Positions 12,582 to 25,252 of a DNA stretch of 64,000 nt are shown piece by piece. The position numbers were made by a program, and so were the translations under genes. The notes under the pieces are model-generated. The model was given only the letters and a program-made list of their open reading frames with translations, was not told where the DNA came from and did not search any database. The first letter of the stretch is position 1. Every line of letters starts with the position of its first letter. Origin of the DNA: Climacium dendroides (lineage: Eukaryota > Streptophyta > Bryopsida > Hypnales > Climaciaceae); assembly GCA_950106755.1 (NCBI GenBank), contig OX467092.1, positions 27,666,582 through 27,730,581 on the forward strand. The letters run 5' to 3'.

Positions 12582-15500
12582 TTGATTTGTTTTAATTATT
12601 TAGATTGATAATTGTAAAAAAACAATTGAACCACTTGACTCCAAATAATGAAACAACCGATATGAAGAGTTTTATTTTGAAGAAAATGAAGGTAGAAAAA
12701 AATTCTTATTGAACTTAGTTTTGAAAATTTCCAATAAAAAATAAAATATAGAATATATTTGTTTAGTGGAATATTTTTGCCATTGGAATTTACAATTCTC
12801 ATTTTTTTGTCAAAGTTATTAGCAATTCAGTTTTTCTTTCATCAAGTACCACCTTCCACTTTATAATTCTTTTAAATGAATATGAAAGTGTTTTTGGTTA
12901 AATTTTTCTAATGTATTCTCAAACCATTTTTCAACACACGTGTCAAGATTTTGGCTAAAACACACTATGAGACATACCTTCTTATAAAAATGCTGAAAGA
13001 CAAAATTTTATCTTTGGAATAGGTTAGGAAATCTTAGTTTTTGAAGTTTAGGGATGTAGAAATTTTGGGAGGATTTACATGAACAAGTTAACTAAAGGAA
13101 CCTACAATTGAAGTTGTTAAAAAGAAATATAGACAAAGATTTGAACCTTACTTTTAGCACAAGTATTTTGAAGCACTTCTGAGCCTTAAAATGGTGCAGT
13201 CCACTCTTTAAGGGGTTAACACAAGAACTTAGAATAGATTTTGAAAAAACATGTTTCCAACTTATTTAAAAAATCAATCATTTATTCTTGTATTATTCCA
13301 AAAATGCATGCAAAGAAAATATAAATTTCCATTTGACCCAACAAGATCTAACAAATTTCTTTAAATTTAACATTTGAAGCAATTTGGTGATTTAGATTGA
13401 ATGAGGCTAGAAAGAACTATTACTAGCAATAACCAAGGATAAATTAACCAAGGTTAAAGGCTATCCCAACCTTGACCCTCCCAAATTTTTTAGAAAGTGC
13501 TCTAGCCAAGCAACTATTCATACCTACCCAATGCAACAAATTTTTAACTGTTGGGAATGCCCATATTGAGAAAGTGCTCTAGCCATGCAATTCCAGCTAG
13601 GGTTTAAAAGTTATTATATGATTTGTAGTTTTTTTTCAACATAAACATCCCCTTCAACTAAAAAATCATTTTTTTTTAAGAAATAAAATTTTAAATTTGG
13701 AAAGGGAAAGCCTTGAATCATTCCATTTTAATTAATAAGATGAAAGTTGTGAGGGCTTTTAGTTTGCAAATAGTTATGGGATCTCTACTCTAAAATAAAC
13801 TTTGAAGTCTTTGATGGACTAAATTTTCAATAATTTGGAATAAAATAAAATAAATATAATTTTAGAATTATTTTCAACTTCAATTTTCAACTTCAATAAA
13901 TAAGTTTATTTTAAAAATAAACTTATTTATTTTTACAAGTTATTGTAGTGTAAGAGACTAATCCACCACATATTCAAATAGAACAAGTTTTAATATGCAA
14001 TGTTAAAATAGTCATTTTTGTACATGTAATATTTTATTTGGTGGTCATGGTCAACATTCTTTGTTGTAAAATTAAATAAAATTGTGGTTTCTAATTCGAT
14101 GGGTTTCTAAAAATAGAATCATTTCTTAAAAATTAAAGTCTTTTTAAATTGAATTTTTTTATACTTGATTATTTTCCTTCCAACAATCATACTATGTTCA
14201 TTCAAATAAATAGAGAAATCCTCCATTACAAAATGCAAATCCAACTTAAATTCGCTAAATATTGTGTACCTAAAGAACACAAACTTAAGTGGTCTATTTT
14301 CAATTCCTTTCCTTGACTTATTGTCGGCTTATTGTTATTGTGATGCCAATTTCATAACCAAGGAAAAATAACAGAGCAAAAATAACTTATACTATAATTG
14401 AAAGTTTGGATTGGCACATCTTGTCAAATAATTAAGTATTGTTGAAAACCAAAGTTCAACAAATGTTAAATTAAATACATTTCTTAAGATCTTTTTGTCC
14501 CATATAATTTAGCATCTGTTTTTAGAATTACTTTCCACAAAACTTGCCCTACAAGAATAATAGTTTTTGTCAATTATATTCAAGAAACATGGGTACAATT
14601 TTGGCATCAGATATCTAGGGATCCTCCAAAGTCTCATATCATGATTTTTGAGGTATTAGAGCCAATAAAGTTATTGAAGATAAGTTTTTTTAATTTTTAT
14701 TAAAAAAAATTGTTGTCCAAATTTTTGAAAAATGATTTTTTGTCACATTTTTATTTTTCATAATTTATTTAATGAATTTTAATTATCCAAAATGGAAATT
14801 TTAAAGGATAACTTTTGAAAGTATATTTCTAATACTAATGATACACTTGAAGAAAAATTTAAAACAATAGATTTCATGTTAACTAATTGGATGTAAAAAA
14901 TGCTCCTTTGGACATGTAATTCTAAGCATATAAAATCCTCTTTAATTATTATTTTTTCAAAAATATTTTTATTTTCCATAAGTTCTAAAAAAGTCATTTT
15001 TTATTTTAGTCTTTTGAAAATTTTACTATTTTGATTTGGACTCTTTTATTTATGTATAACATTCAAATTACTATTCCAACATACTGTAAATGTTTACTTT
15101 ACTTCTCCTCACATTTCTCTTAGTTTATTGTATATTAAAATATGCCATTGTCAACAAAAAATTTACATATACAAAAGATGCATTTGACATTGAATTTAAT
15201 TCTATAATGATTTTACCCTTGTATTATCACTTTCACTCTTTGAAAGTAATATTTATGAGATAGTGCCTTAAAATTTATCCAACCTATATTTTGAAGTTGG
15301 CTATACAAATTCAAATTTTCAATCAAATAATGTGGTGTATGACAAGAAATTTAGAATTTAAAAGATGAAATATAGGTGTTCCCTTCATATCACCTTTATT
15401 TCTTTACTTGCACATCATAGAAATGGGTATATTTGATGATTAAGTAGTGTAAATCATACCCCATAAACTATTTGCAACCTTGAAACCTAAATCTCTAATC

Positions 15501-16680
15501 AATTAAAGCAACACAAAATATACACAAAGTATTGAGTTCATAAAATAACAACGAAGGTGAAATGTTTTTCCATTACTACTAAATAAATGGAGAAACAAAG
15601 TGTAATATTCAACCAAAAGAAAGCATATTAGAAAGTCATGTATTCAATAAAAACCTTAAGCCTTGAGCATATCTTATTAACCCCTTAAAGACTAAACGTT
15701 CAAATTTTAAACTATAGAAGACTTCAAACATGTCTCGAGCACATAAACTCTTGGTTTTCATCCATCTAAATGTTCTTAGATTCTTTCATTAGTTTTTTTA
15801 CATTTGCACTATATAGATTTTCAAAATGCTTTTATGCACTATAATATCCTATAGTTTGAGGGCTATAGGTATGTTAACTTAAAAAAAAAATTCAAATTAA
15901 AAAATGATCCATCAAATGAAACTTGAATAAATAAATAAAATAAGAAAATCTTTTTAAATAACCATAATTAGAACTTAAAAGTTCAAATTTAAAGGACAAA
16001 AATATAGAAAAATTGCACATAATCTATTTACAATCAATTTTAGAAAAAATAATAATTTTAATTTCAAAATTACATTAAATTTATTGGTTAGTGTAGCTTA
16101 AGTGCTCACTAGATGGATATAATCTATAGATCATATACTACAACTTTTATTTAAAAATTGTTATTAAGCTATATCTCTTAAAAAAACATTTAATATTACA
16201 ACTTTGTGATTTTGGAAATTTAGACTCCTTTCATGGTCTTAAAATGGCTGAAATACCTATACAAAAATTAAAATCCTAGTTTATGTCAATTCAACTTATT
16301 TTTGCAGGCCCTTTTAGCATTCTTAACCCCTTAAAGCCCAATCAACTAATTTATGGTTGTAGCCTAATTTAGGGCTTTAGATCCCAAAAATATACTCTTT
16401 AGAATTACATATCTTTCTATAGCAAAAAAACCTCTTGATTCTGACAAAATCTTCATTTTGGATGATTATTCAAAGTGAAACACATTGAGGAATGCTCATG
16501 CAAATTGCCTTTTATGAGAGAGACCAAGTCAATGAGAGGTCATCCAAAGAAAATATATACCATGGATATAGCAAGTGGATAGTGGTTGATTGATAAGAAC
16601 AAATACCTAATAAACTTGGTCAATGGAAATTATTGATTTTCTAAGTAGAGTGCTAGTATGTGAATCTAGGAGTCTATACT
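12582..16680. other. AT-rich repeat debris, no gene
   Basis: No coding region is supported. Around 13,700-13,830 lies a fragment homologous, in reverse orientation, to the TTAA-flanked family (the segment around GAATCATTCCATTTTAATTAA). Isolated end-like motifs occur at 13,205-13,218 (CTTTAAGGGGTTAA), near 15,677 and near 16,322 (TTAACCCCTTAAAG), suggesting more decayed copies that I could not delimit. Confidence 0.5.
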
Positions 16681-16689
16681 ATAGACACC

Positions 16690-16830
16690 TTCTATAATTA
16701 TAGGTACCTATAATATAGAAAAAATCTATGTTATAGGTACCTATATTATAAACTCTTTCTATGTTATATAGGATACCTATATTATAGATACATACATTAT
16801 AAACACTTCAAATGGTTGTAGGTACATACC
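16690..16830. repeat. AT-rich palindromic repeats at the insertion site of element A
   Basis: The motif TATAGGTACCTATA and variants (TATAGGATACCTATA) recur here, each nearly self-complementary. The stretch ends in GGTACATACC, the 10-bp sequence duplicated around element A. The transposon therefore landed in, or beside, a local palindromic repeat. Confidence 0.6.
16821..16830. repeat. Left target-site duplication of element A
   Basis: GGTACATACC is present here and again directly after the other end of the element at 32,762-32,771. A 10-bp duplication suits the Mutator superfamily (usually 8-11 bp). Confidence 0.85.
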
Positions 16831-16935
16831 TAGGGTTGCTAGCAGGCGAGCTTGTGAACGTGAGCCTGTGAGCCTGTGAGCCTATGAGCAGGAAAATTTT
16901 TTCATTAAAAAAATGTGGAGGACCTATGACCGTGG
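16831..16935 (+). repeat. Left terminal inverted repeat and subterminal motif of element A
   Basis: The end starts TAGGGTTGCTAGCAGGCGAG and contains several GTGAGCC direct repeats. At 16,923-16,935 it carries CCTATGACCGTGG, a motif found in all four ends of the two elements at varying distances from the tip. Clustered GTGAGCC repeats plus the shared motif are plausible transposase-binding sites. Confidence 0.7.
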
Positions 16936-17411
16936 ATGTAAGTGTTTAATTTTTTCTGAAGATGTGAGCTCATTCTTCAAAAATTTAACTTACTTACAAA
17001 CTTAAATGAAATAAAAAATTGCACTAACCAATTGTGTATAATCTATAAAGGCCGTGGAGGACAACAAATGTCTAATGAATGACAAAAGAATCGCATATGT
17101 AGGACGTAATTGCAATTATTCATCCACATAATTAAGGATGGAAAAGAGAGGTCTTCTACAGTATTGTGACTCCTAATAAGTTCTTTTGGTAATTTTAAAG
17201 TAAATAATGTCACAGGGTTCCAGAATCACTGATTTCCACGGTAACCAGCCCAACATTCAAGAGTTAATTTTGATAGAAAACATAAATTGTAAAATTTTGA
17301 AGGAGAATGAATCATACTAAAGATGTAGCCATAAAACACATAATCAAATCAAATCATATTGAAAATAAAAACATAACAGTTTGACTCATGAGATATGTCA
17401 ATCTTATAAAT

Positions 17412-20400
17412 CTAAATTATAGTGGACTCAGTTGCAGACGCCAAGCTACTCTCAAACTCTGAAGTCTCTTTCGCCTCTGATGCCGATGCATCTATGAATT
17501 GCAAAACATTAAGAGCATATGTATCTTTTCTATGTTTTGGTTCTAAGCTACCAAAGTTTGCAAATGCTGATGCTAGTTGCTCAGTATAAATCGGGAGATC
17601 AAAAGACTTTTCTGGACTTAGTACCATTTTGAGTCTCTTCCTCACTGCATCTGTGGACATCAGTTTCTGATGCCTACAAAAAAATAGATACAATATTAGA
17701 GTCATGAAATAGAAGAAGTAAGATGTCAAATAACACTTCAAAAATATGAAAAACTTACTTACTGGGTTTAGTTCGGTGAGGAAATTTTCGAGGAACCACA
17801 GTCATAGCGTCCGGATCTTGTGAAGATGCAACCAACGTTTGCATTTGCGTTTCAGTTATTATCACATCTTCTTGAGTGTTTCTTTTCATGGGTTGAAGGA
17901 CGCCATGAAAAACACTCTTGTCCTCCTCTAAAGCCACTATGTGTTGTCCTGTGCCGCGACATGCTGTAATTGATGCACCTACAATTTACAAAATGCAATT
18001 CATATCAATGAATCACTATATCAATACATATATGAAAATACAATTATTAAAATGAAAACTAACCAGTGGATGCTGTGCAGTCCAAAACCAAGTCGCCTTC
18101 TTCAGTTGTCCCCTCTATAAGGAATTGGAAGAACCTAGCATCCTTTTCGCGAGGCCCTCGCCATGGAATTTTGGTTTGTGGATTGACCAACATGCTCTCT
18201 TCAGTTGTATAGTTAATTAATGTATCATCCTTGCGTAGGTCTACTTTTGCCTTCTACATTGTTTGTGACCGCTTCAAGAGAACTTCGACTTCTCTTTATC
18301 ACCAAGGTCCTTCACCAAGAGAGTTATTCCAAACTTCAAAGTCTATAGTCATAAAAAATTATATATTAGAAAAGAATAGAACCATTTGTGAATGTCAATT
18401 TCCATTAATATCATGAAAATATTTGAAAACACTAACCGTTTCCGAGTCATCCACAGCTGAAGTTAAGTGCATACGATTGATGCCCAACCATTCCTTCTTC
18501 ATCACCAGTGAAGGATAAGACTCGCACAATCCTACAATAATGCCCTTTGAATCGGCACACCATGATTGAAATACTATTATGCAGCCATGGTCTTGTAAGT
18601 GCATATCTACAAAGAAGAAGGCCGATTGAATGGCCTCGTACTCTGGATCTGAATTCCATGAAGGTATTGATTCCTCTGGAGTTCATACATCCGGTACAGG
18701 TAAATTCTCTTGGCAGTCAAAGAAAATGAGGTCCACTAAAGGTGCTTGGCTCATTTTACCTACATACATACGGGGCTTCCCTAGTGCCAACTACAAAAAC
18801 GAATTTATACAAACAATCAATTATTCATACAACTTTGTTTCACAGGTCCAAAAAAAAGGATTCTTAGTTTCAGGCAGAACATCGTGGTTACCTTCTTCAA
18901 AAAGGTCGTCACTTCAATATAGTATGTAGGCACCTCGGACTCCATGTCCTCCATTACGTTGACAATAGAGACGTTTAAGATCAATTCCTCTGAAGTGACG
19001 TCTGCATCATCACCAAGAACTATGACTTGAGTACCTTGTGTGACGATGTCCTCTGTGAAATCTGGAAATATCGCCTTCCTCTTCGAAATCTGGAAATATC
19101 GCCTTCCTCTTCAATCCACTTTGGGATCCACTTTGCATATGTGAGTTCTGATCAACCATTGAAGAGGCCGGTACTTGTTTTTTGCCTTCTTCCTTCTTCT
19201 TGCCTTTGCCTTTGCCCTTGCCCTCTTCTTTCTCCTTCTCCTTCTCTACCAACTTGAGAAGACGCTCCGCTTCTTTTTTCTCCTTGTTCTCACGAATCTC
19301 TTGCTCTTTGTTCTCTTTCTTCTTGTCAGCAACCATTCTCCTTGCAATTGCTTTCTTCTTCTGTTGATCAGTGTAGTTGTTGAATTCGGGAACATCCACA
19401 TCAATGACGCCAAGACCATCTAGTGATTTTCGAAGTTCTACTTCTGATGGATGAGTGAATGTCAACGGACAGTCTAGATACCATGCACTACCACTAAGAT
19501 GAACCGTCGTAAATGTCTTCAGTTGGCTTGATGTGTACATGCACTCTTCAGAACTCCGGTCCAACCATGTGGTTAGAAATAGAGGAAGATCCTCCCTAGG
19601 GATGGCGTTCTTTCCTAAAATCTTGTACTTGAAATACCTACAATAACAACATTTAAAAAATAAGTAACAATCACATAGCCGAATTCCTTGTTACAAATAA
19701 CACACATTCACTGAACAAGTAACTATATATGCAAATCCTTCAGAGAAATGAATGGAATATGACATTTATATTTACATGAACGTACCGGAAAACAACTCTA
19801 CGAACATCGTCATTTGATCCATCAAAATTCGAGAAGGTATCTGACTTCTTGAAAGGGTTCGATCCCTTCAAAGCCGGGCCAAATCCTTGATCCCAAATCT
19901 TCCTTCTCCATCCCTCTATATACTCTGGAAGATACTCCGGTTGAAGCGGGGCTGCCATATTGATTTTGAGGCCATCCTTATTGACTACATTGTCGAAGTA
20001 CTCTTCCGCAGTATCTTCAATCTGCATCATATTCTTGTCAATACATTTTCATTGTTGTTTGGTATAAATGAAAAAACAAAACTTTACAATGTAGCACTTC
20101 AAGATTTTGACATTTCAGACATGAAAACACTTACCCCACTCCACCAAACCCATTTATTGAGGAAGGGCCCTAATTTATCTTCGGAAACTGGCTTTGGAGG
20201 GAAACGTCTAGTATCCCGTGAAGGCAGGGATGAGTTCTACCACTTCAACAACTTTGTCTTCTGTATTGGAGAAGTATTACAAGTAGCTATCATTTGGAGC
20301 TTTTCCAAAGTCATTTCAGGAACCTCATTCGTAGTCCAATGCTTTTCAACCTTCAAAGTCAAATAGAATTTTATCAACATTAAATAAACCATAATAACAA

Positions 20401-21735
20401 AAAATTTGACAACTCATTCTTACCTCAAAATTCTTCATCACCTCTTCCAAAAATCCTGGACCGTGAGTAGGATTTGCCACCGCAAGCAATTTTCCCATTT
20501 TCACGTTCAACTTCGACGCCTTCTCCTTAGCTCCAACCCTCACGGCATTAGCCACCCCTTGATCACTTTTATCCTCAGGTGTTGTCACTTCATTGTACTT
20601 TCGTACTGCGGCATTTGCTCCTTGTGCTATCTTTTGCTATAGAATAACATGAACACAATTTCAATTACACAAAAATTGAACATTCTTCAACCTCTCCTAT
20701 CTAATAATGACATAAAATAAAAGATATGTAAAATTCTTATAGCACTTTGACTCTCACCCGGAAAACAAATGCTGTGAAGACCTCTATTGGCATTGAGTAC
20801 CATGTTTTTCTCACTGATTGAATACCACAACGTTTCCTCTCAGATGGTCTCAACATTTCATTGAACTTCTCCATGGGAAAAGGCCCATACTTCTGAACAT
20901 GATAAAGAGTGTGAACCAAATTGGTCTTTACATGGGAATCCTCCGTCGACCTACAATTTATATTCTTCAATAAGTATATATAATACACATTAAACAAATT
21001 AAACCTCAAAATATTAAAAGCCATATATAATAAACAATAAAGGAACATCATATGATATACTCCTACTTACTTGTTGATGTCATGTATAATCTGCATGACG
21101 AGCTCTATTCTCCTTCTTGTGTCCAAAATGATGCTGTCCACTGAAATGTGCCAAGCTCGATCTGCTACATGCAGCCTCGAGATATGATTCATCCATGCTA
21201 AGTGACGGTGATTTCCGTCACAGACAAAAAACCTGCAGTTCTTTAAATGACTCAACTCTGGCATAGAATCTAAGTAATCATTGAAGATGTCATTTTCTGA
21301 TTTCCACAAAGGACCCCAGGCATCTATTTCATCTCTTGAGAATTCCGAAGACTCCCCCGCCTCATTTGTTGTGGACACATAAAAAACTGCGGCTCCATTC
21401 CTATATCCGTGAATAAACTCTTGTTCAAGTTTTACAAGATCACAAAAGAGGGTGGGTTTGACCATTAGCATGGGTACCAATCTGCACAAAGGTATGCGCA
21501 TTCGTGAGTACTTTTGAGGCCTCATCCTCAAACTCTCAATGGTAGCCACGGAGTCTACCTTCTGCAGCCGTCGAAGTTCATCTTCGAGCAACTCCTTCTT
21601 CTCCTCCTCCTCAACATCATTCACTTCAACATCTCTTTCTTCTCGAGTGCCAATTTCTGGCTGACCTCTTTCACTGGTAGGTGGAGTTGAATGAACTTCC
21701 TTTGGCTGTGACAGATTAATTGGTGACTCCTCCAT
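17412..21735 (-). pseudogene. ParB/Srx-like plus N4/N6 methyltransferase-like fusion gene, element A copy (broken)
   Basis: Ten exons on the minus strand, defined by comparison with element B: about 21071-21735, 20758-20950, 20424-20636, 20135-20350, 19786-20021, 18892-19637, 18437-18790, 18064-~18341, 17759-17978 and 17412-17673. Exon 1 holds CRFFVCDGNHRHLAWMNHI, the signature of ParB/sulfiredoxin-like folds. Exon 6 encodes a lysine/glutamate-rich linker with GLKRKA. Exons 7-9 hold a permuted methyltransferase: VDLIFFDCQENLPVP at motif IV, then KIPWRGPREK, then GDLVLDCTASTG joined to GASITACRGTGQHIVALEEDK at motif I. The gene is dead: TAG at 20237-20239 (exon 4), TGA at 18683-18685 (exon 7), at least three stops in exon 8, and a frame-shifting 28-bp duplication in exon 6. 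The start at 21735 is a guess; an upstream exon is possible. Confidence 0.82.
19057..19112. repeat. 28-bp tandem duplication in exon 6 of the element A ParB-MTase gene
   Basis: The same 28 bases occur twice without a gap (19057-19084 and 19085-19112). As 28 is not a multiple of three, reading shifts and terminates soon after. Removing one copy restores an open exon of 718 nt whose phases fit both neighbours, so the duplication is a recent inactivating event rather than family structure. Confidence 0.85.
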
Positions 21736-21963
21736 CTGCTAGATCATGTACATTTCAGAAGTCAATCGGCAAATACAATGAAGTCCTTATGAAGTTGCAA
21801 GTGCAATTTGCAAACCAAATCTTTACCAATATTTTAAAAAAAGCCTCAATACAAAGGATTGTATGAGTAATACATAATGAAAAAACATATAATATCACCA
21901 ATGACTAAGTAATACATTAGTCATTCATACTAAGCACCAGAATGTTATCTACTCCTTCCAATT

Positions 21964-22330
21964 TCAATCAACTTCTACACTAGCATCCAAGTCAGAACTG
22001 AAGTGGATGAGGACAATTTCGTGCTTGCCCAAACCAGAGCTGCAAGCAGAATCTCTAGTATCCTCTACTAGTGGAGTAAGTGGACTAGAAATGGAGATTG
22101 ATGTTTGACAATTAGAACTACTGTATTTAGTCTCAGAACTCTTAGGAGAGAACACTGGTTGTTTTCGTTTCCTTTTGTTGAGGTCACTGAACCTATTGCA
22201 ACGAGGCTCTTCTAATTCATCAGCTGCTCGATCACAAGCATCAAGAATGTCTCCAAGGCTTACCAAGTCATTGTCTTCATGAGGTAATGACTGGCTGCCG
22301 ATGTTGGCGTTCTTGTCTATAGGAGTCCTA
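21964..22330 (-). other. Possible 5' exon or small hypothetical coding segment upstream of the ParB-MTase gene
   Basis: An open frame runs leftward from just after a stop near 22,330 and encodes GFRTPIDKNANIGSQSLPHE, then SLGDILDACDRAADELEEPRCN and a basic NKRKRKQP stretch that looks like a nuclear-localisation signal. It ends in a stop at 21964. It lies directly upstream of the ParB-MTase exon 1 and on the same strand. Element B has no counterpart: the box array occupies that position. It could be an alternative first exon or an unrelated relic. Confidence 0.3.
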
Positions 22331-23213
22331 AAGCCTTAAGTGCCCGCATCATCTACAATGCAGGTTGCCACATTGGTCGCCAATGGTAAAGGTGCCTGCT
22401 CGTTGAGATTCTCATGTGTATGCATCTGCAGAAGCATTATAATAATGAGGTAGGTCAATGTCAGTGAAAATGACTTAAAATATTCTATAATAAATAGGAA
22501 GAATAAATGAATAACAAGTAGGAAGAAAGAATCAGTATTAAGAAAAGAATGTGTTATTCCAAAATTTATTGACTTTATTTAGTAAAATTAAATTGCAAAA
22601 TTGCTTCCTAGAACTTTCCATATACAATAAATTAATATGAAATTGACAATTCCTAAATGAACTATTTAGATTTGAAATTTTTCTGACAACATAAGCTGAT
22701 CTACAGATGAAAATGGAAATTCCATCATTCCCTAAGCCATTTCATTATTTGCAAGACCAAAAATAGGGATACAACAAGATACCTCCACAAATGGCGTCGG
22801 ATCCGACAACCTTACCCACTGTACACTGCTGTACCTCCATTATTGGTCTTGTTGACCAAATGTGATTGTCTATTTGCATTGACCACCCTAACAACTTAGA
22901 ATTGAAATCCTCATGGGCACAATTAGAATAAGCAGAAATGGCGAATTTTTTTCATTTTTTCATTTTATTATTTTGATTACAATTTTGTTACATTGATCAT
23001 TCTTCAGACATTTGTTAGAATTATTCCTTCCATTTAAAAAATACCTGAACTTGGAATACCAAATATTCATAAATTCTGTAATTATGACCAAAATACCAGA
23101 CAGTCTGAAAAAATGAAGAACAACTGTGGAAGTCGAAGTCTACTAAGTATTTTGGCTGGTTGTAAACAGTCCTAGACTAACCATGAGACTTTTGACAACA
23201 AGACGAGAAATAG

Positions 23214-23283
23214 GGGTAGCGTGAGCTACCCCAGGAAACCCTGTTGGACCCGACAGGGTTCATTGGGGTAGCTCACGCTACCC
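23214..23283. repeat. Nested perfect inverted repeat in element A spacer
   Basis: The arms are GGGTAGCGTGAGCTACCCC (23,214-23,232) and its exact reverse complement (23,265-23,283). The 32-nt loop holds a second palindrome, AACCCTGT ... ACAGGGTT. The DNA or its transcript could form a strong cruciform or hairpin. Confidence 0.85.
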
Positions 23284-23567
23284 TTGTTTCTTATCTTGCT
23301 ACTACTTCCTTATGCCGACTTCACACGTCCTCTTCAGTGACGGCTTGAAGTTCCTTCTGTGCAAGCCTAACCAAGTGCATGAAGAGTTCACATTTTCTAT
23401 TTTACTCTTGCCTCCTTGAATCCACACGGACTTGTGCGTAGTAACTTCAGCATGCCATTACCGGAATTCCGAATTGGTTCTTCATCTACCTGAGTGTCTG
23501 CAAAAATCGACTGTATCATGCACAAGGATGACTTCCTGCCGTCTATAGTCTAGCAGGACTGAAAAGT

Positions 23568-23639
23568 GGGGTACCACAAGGTACCCCGAGGAGCACTGTC
23601 GGATGCGACAGGGTTCCCCAAGGTACCTTGCGGTACCCC
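23568..23639. repeat. Second nested inverted repeat in element A spacer
   Basis: The arms GGGGTACCACAAGGTACC (23,568-23,585) and its reverse complement at 23,622-23,639 differ at one position. Its loop holds CTGTCGGATGCGACAG. Arm-loop-arm length and the CTGT..ACAGGGTT loop motif match the palindrome 350 bp to the left, although the arm sequences differ. Confidence 0.85.
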
Positions 23640-25060
23640 AATTTTTAGTCATGCTCCTGATTCAAACTCCAGTTTCCTCACAATTGAATGGGTTCGTCAT
23701 TGCCAAATTTTTAGAGGCTTGCAGTGGGGTTCACTAATCTAGGAGACTTGGGGAATGAAGTAATTGGCAGACCACCGTAAAAAATTGGTGAGGCTGCAGG
23801 TAGCCTGAAACAAAGTCTAGCACATTCGGAAACAATTTGAGTGCATGTCAAGCTCCGAACCTCAGCGTGCTTTTCTTTCCGACTAATCCAACACCGGAAG
23901 AATCTCTAATCCCTGTGACACCTGTACGCGGAAGTGTCTTCATACGACAACTTACAGAATTCTAAATTACTTCACTCAGACCCATTGACTTCCCACAAGC
24001 TACTTCTGATCGAAATCTAGAAACTCCTCCCAACTGCCATGTTACAGGGAACTTGTGGTATGAATCTGGCCCTCTTGAAAGATGCCTAGGAAGCCAAATC
24101 GCTCAAGGAAGTCACCTATCTGTTTACAATGGAATACCGAACACGCTTACTTCTGGAGTTTTCAGAATCCTAGTTCATCTGGCAACGCAGCTACTGTTTG
24201 AGAAAGTTCTAGAAGCGATATTCTCGCCATAAGGGCATTTAAATATTGAACTTTCTAAACTCGTCTAGTTTACTAATTTCCTGCAAAATTCTTCTTCTAT
24301 CGTGCAACCGCTGCCTCCAAGAAGATCAGACATAAGACCGCATTCCTAAACTTGGGTATACTGATCTAGCACCGGAATATCACTGTTTCTGGAAGTCTGG
24401 AACTGATCATCGGGAAAATAGACCTGTCGGGTTCGACTGGAGTCCATCGAAGATTGAACCACAGTCTGTATCGATCACAGGCCTAGTCGATCCACGTGAT
24501 CGAAAAGACTGATGCCACTAGTACCCCTGTTCACAATTGCCGCATTCGTCAACCTTTTGGCACAGTTGCAAGAATGAGGAAGCGTGATTGGATCAGGACC
24601 TGATTTTAAATTTGGGATTGAAGTCACTAACCTGCATGTTCTGGTGCTCGTTTAAATTTGGTGCCTCGATGTCTTCCACTTCTAATCGCTAGCGTCTTCT
24701 GGTGTTCTACATGTCTAGAAGATGGAATCGAGGTTGTTTTTCTCTGCTTCTGTCAATGCCAAGACAATGAAACGATAATTTCAGCTGAACAAAAACTTTA
24801 TGAATATCTCTGCCCACGCTAGGACTTACCGCAGACTACAAACCACCGAAGGTTATCCTATCCTGCACAATCAGATGTGCATGCTACTTCAAGGAGCTTC
24901 ATCACATCTTTAACCCCTCAATGATAATCATGCGGTTAGAAGTTAAAAGAAATGACGAAAAATGAGTTGGGCAGTTCAATTCTCTGCTGCGCCCTCAGCA
25001 TACGCAACTCCCCAACCTTTGAACTTACCAGGGTCGATACGAGTGACGTGCAGTTGTATT

Positions 25061-25252
25061 CCTCAGCTTCAATGCAGGCCACATCGACAAAGGGAGGCAC
25101 AGAACAATGGACGATGCGCTGACGCCTCAACTTCAGTGCAGGCCACATCGACAAAGGGAGGCACAAAACAATGGACGATGTGCTGACGCCTCAGCTTCAA
25201 TGCAGGCCACATCGACAAAGAGAGGCAAAGAACAATGGACGATGCGCTGACG
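25061..25252. repeat. Three 64-bp tandem repeats in element A spacer
   Basis: Units start at 25,061, 25,125 and 25,189, each opening CCTCA(G/A)CTTCA and containing GGCCACATCGACAAAG and ACAATGGACGATG. The copies differ at only a few sites. Overlapping ORFs on both strands simply reflect the repeat. Confidence 0.9.

Larger units (their letters stand above)
22331..24950. promoter_or_regulatory. Divergent spacer of element A with palindromic boxes
   Basis: No gene is supported between the two divergent genes here. Palindromes with a TCG-N4-CGA core occur at 22,796-22,807 (GTCGGATCCGAC), 23,241-23,256 (CTGTTGGACCCGACAG, one mismatch), 23,596-23,611 (CTGTCGGATGCGACAG) and 24,424-24,439 (CTGTCGGGTTCGACTG, one mismatch). 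The second and third sit in the loops of longer inverted repeats. The layout suggests binding sites for a dimeric protein controlling or marking the element; that function is inference. Confidence 0.55.

Noticed and set aside
19010..19564. Stand-alone coiled-coil protein gene on the minus strand
   Set aside because: It is exon 6 of the element A ParB-MTase gene, colinear with 59,883-60,561 and truncated by the 28-bp duplication.
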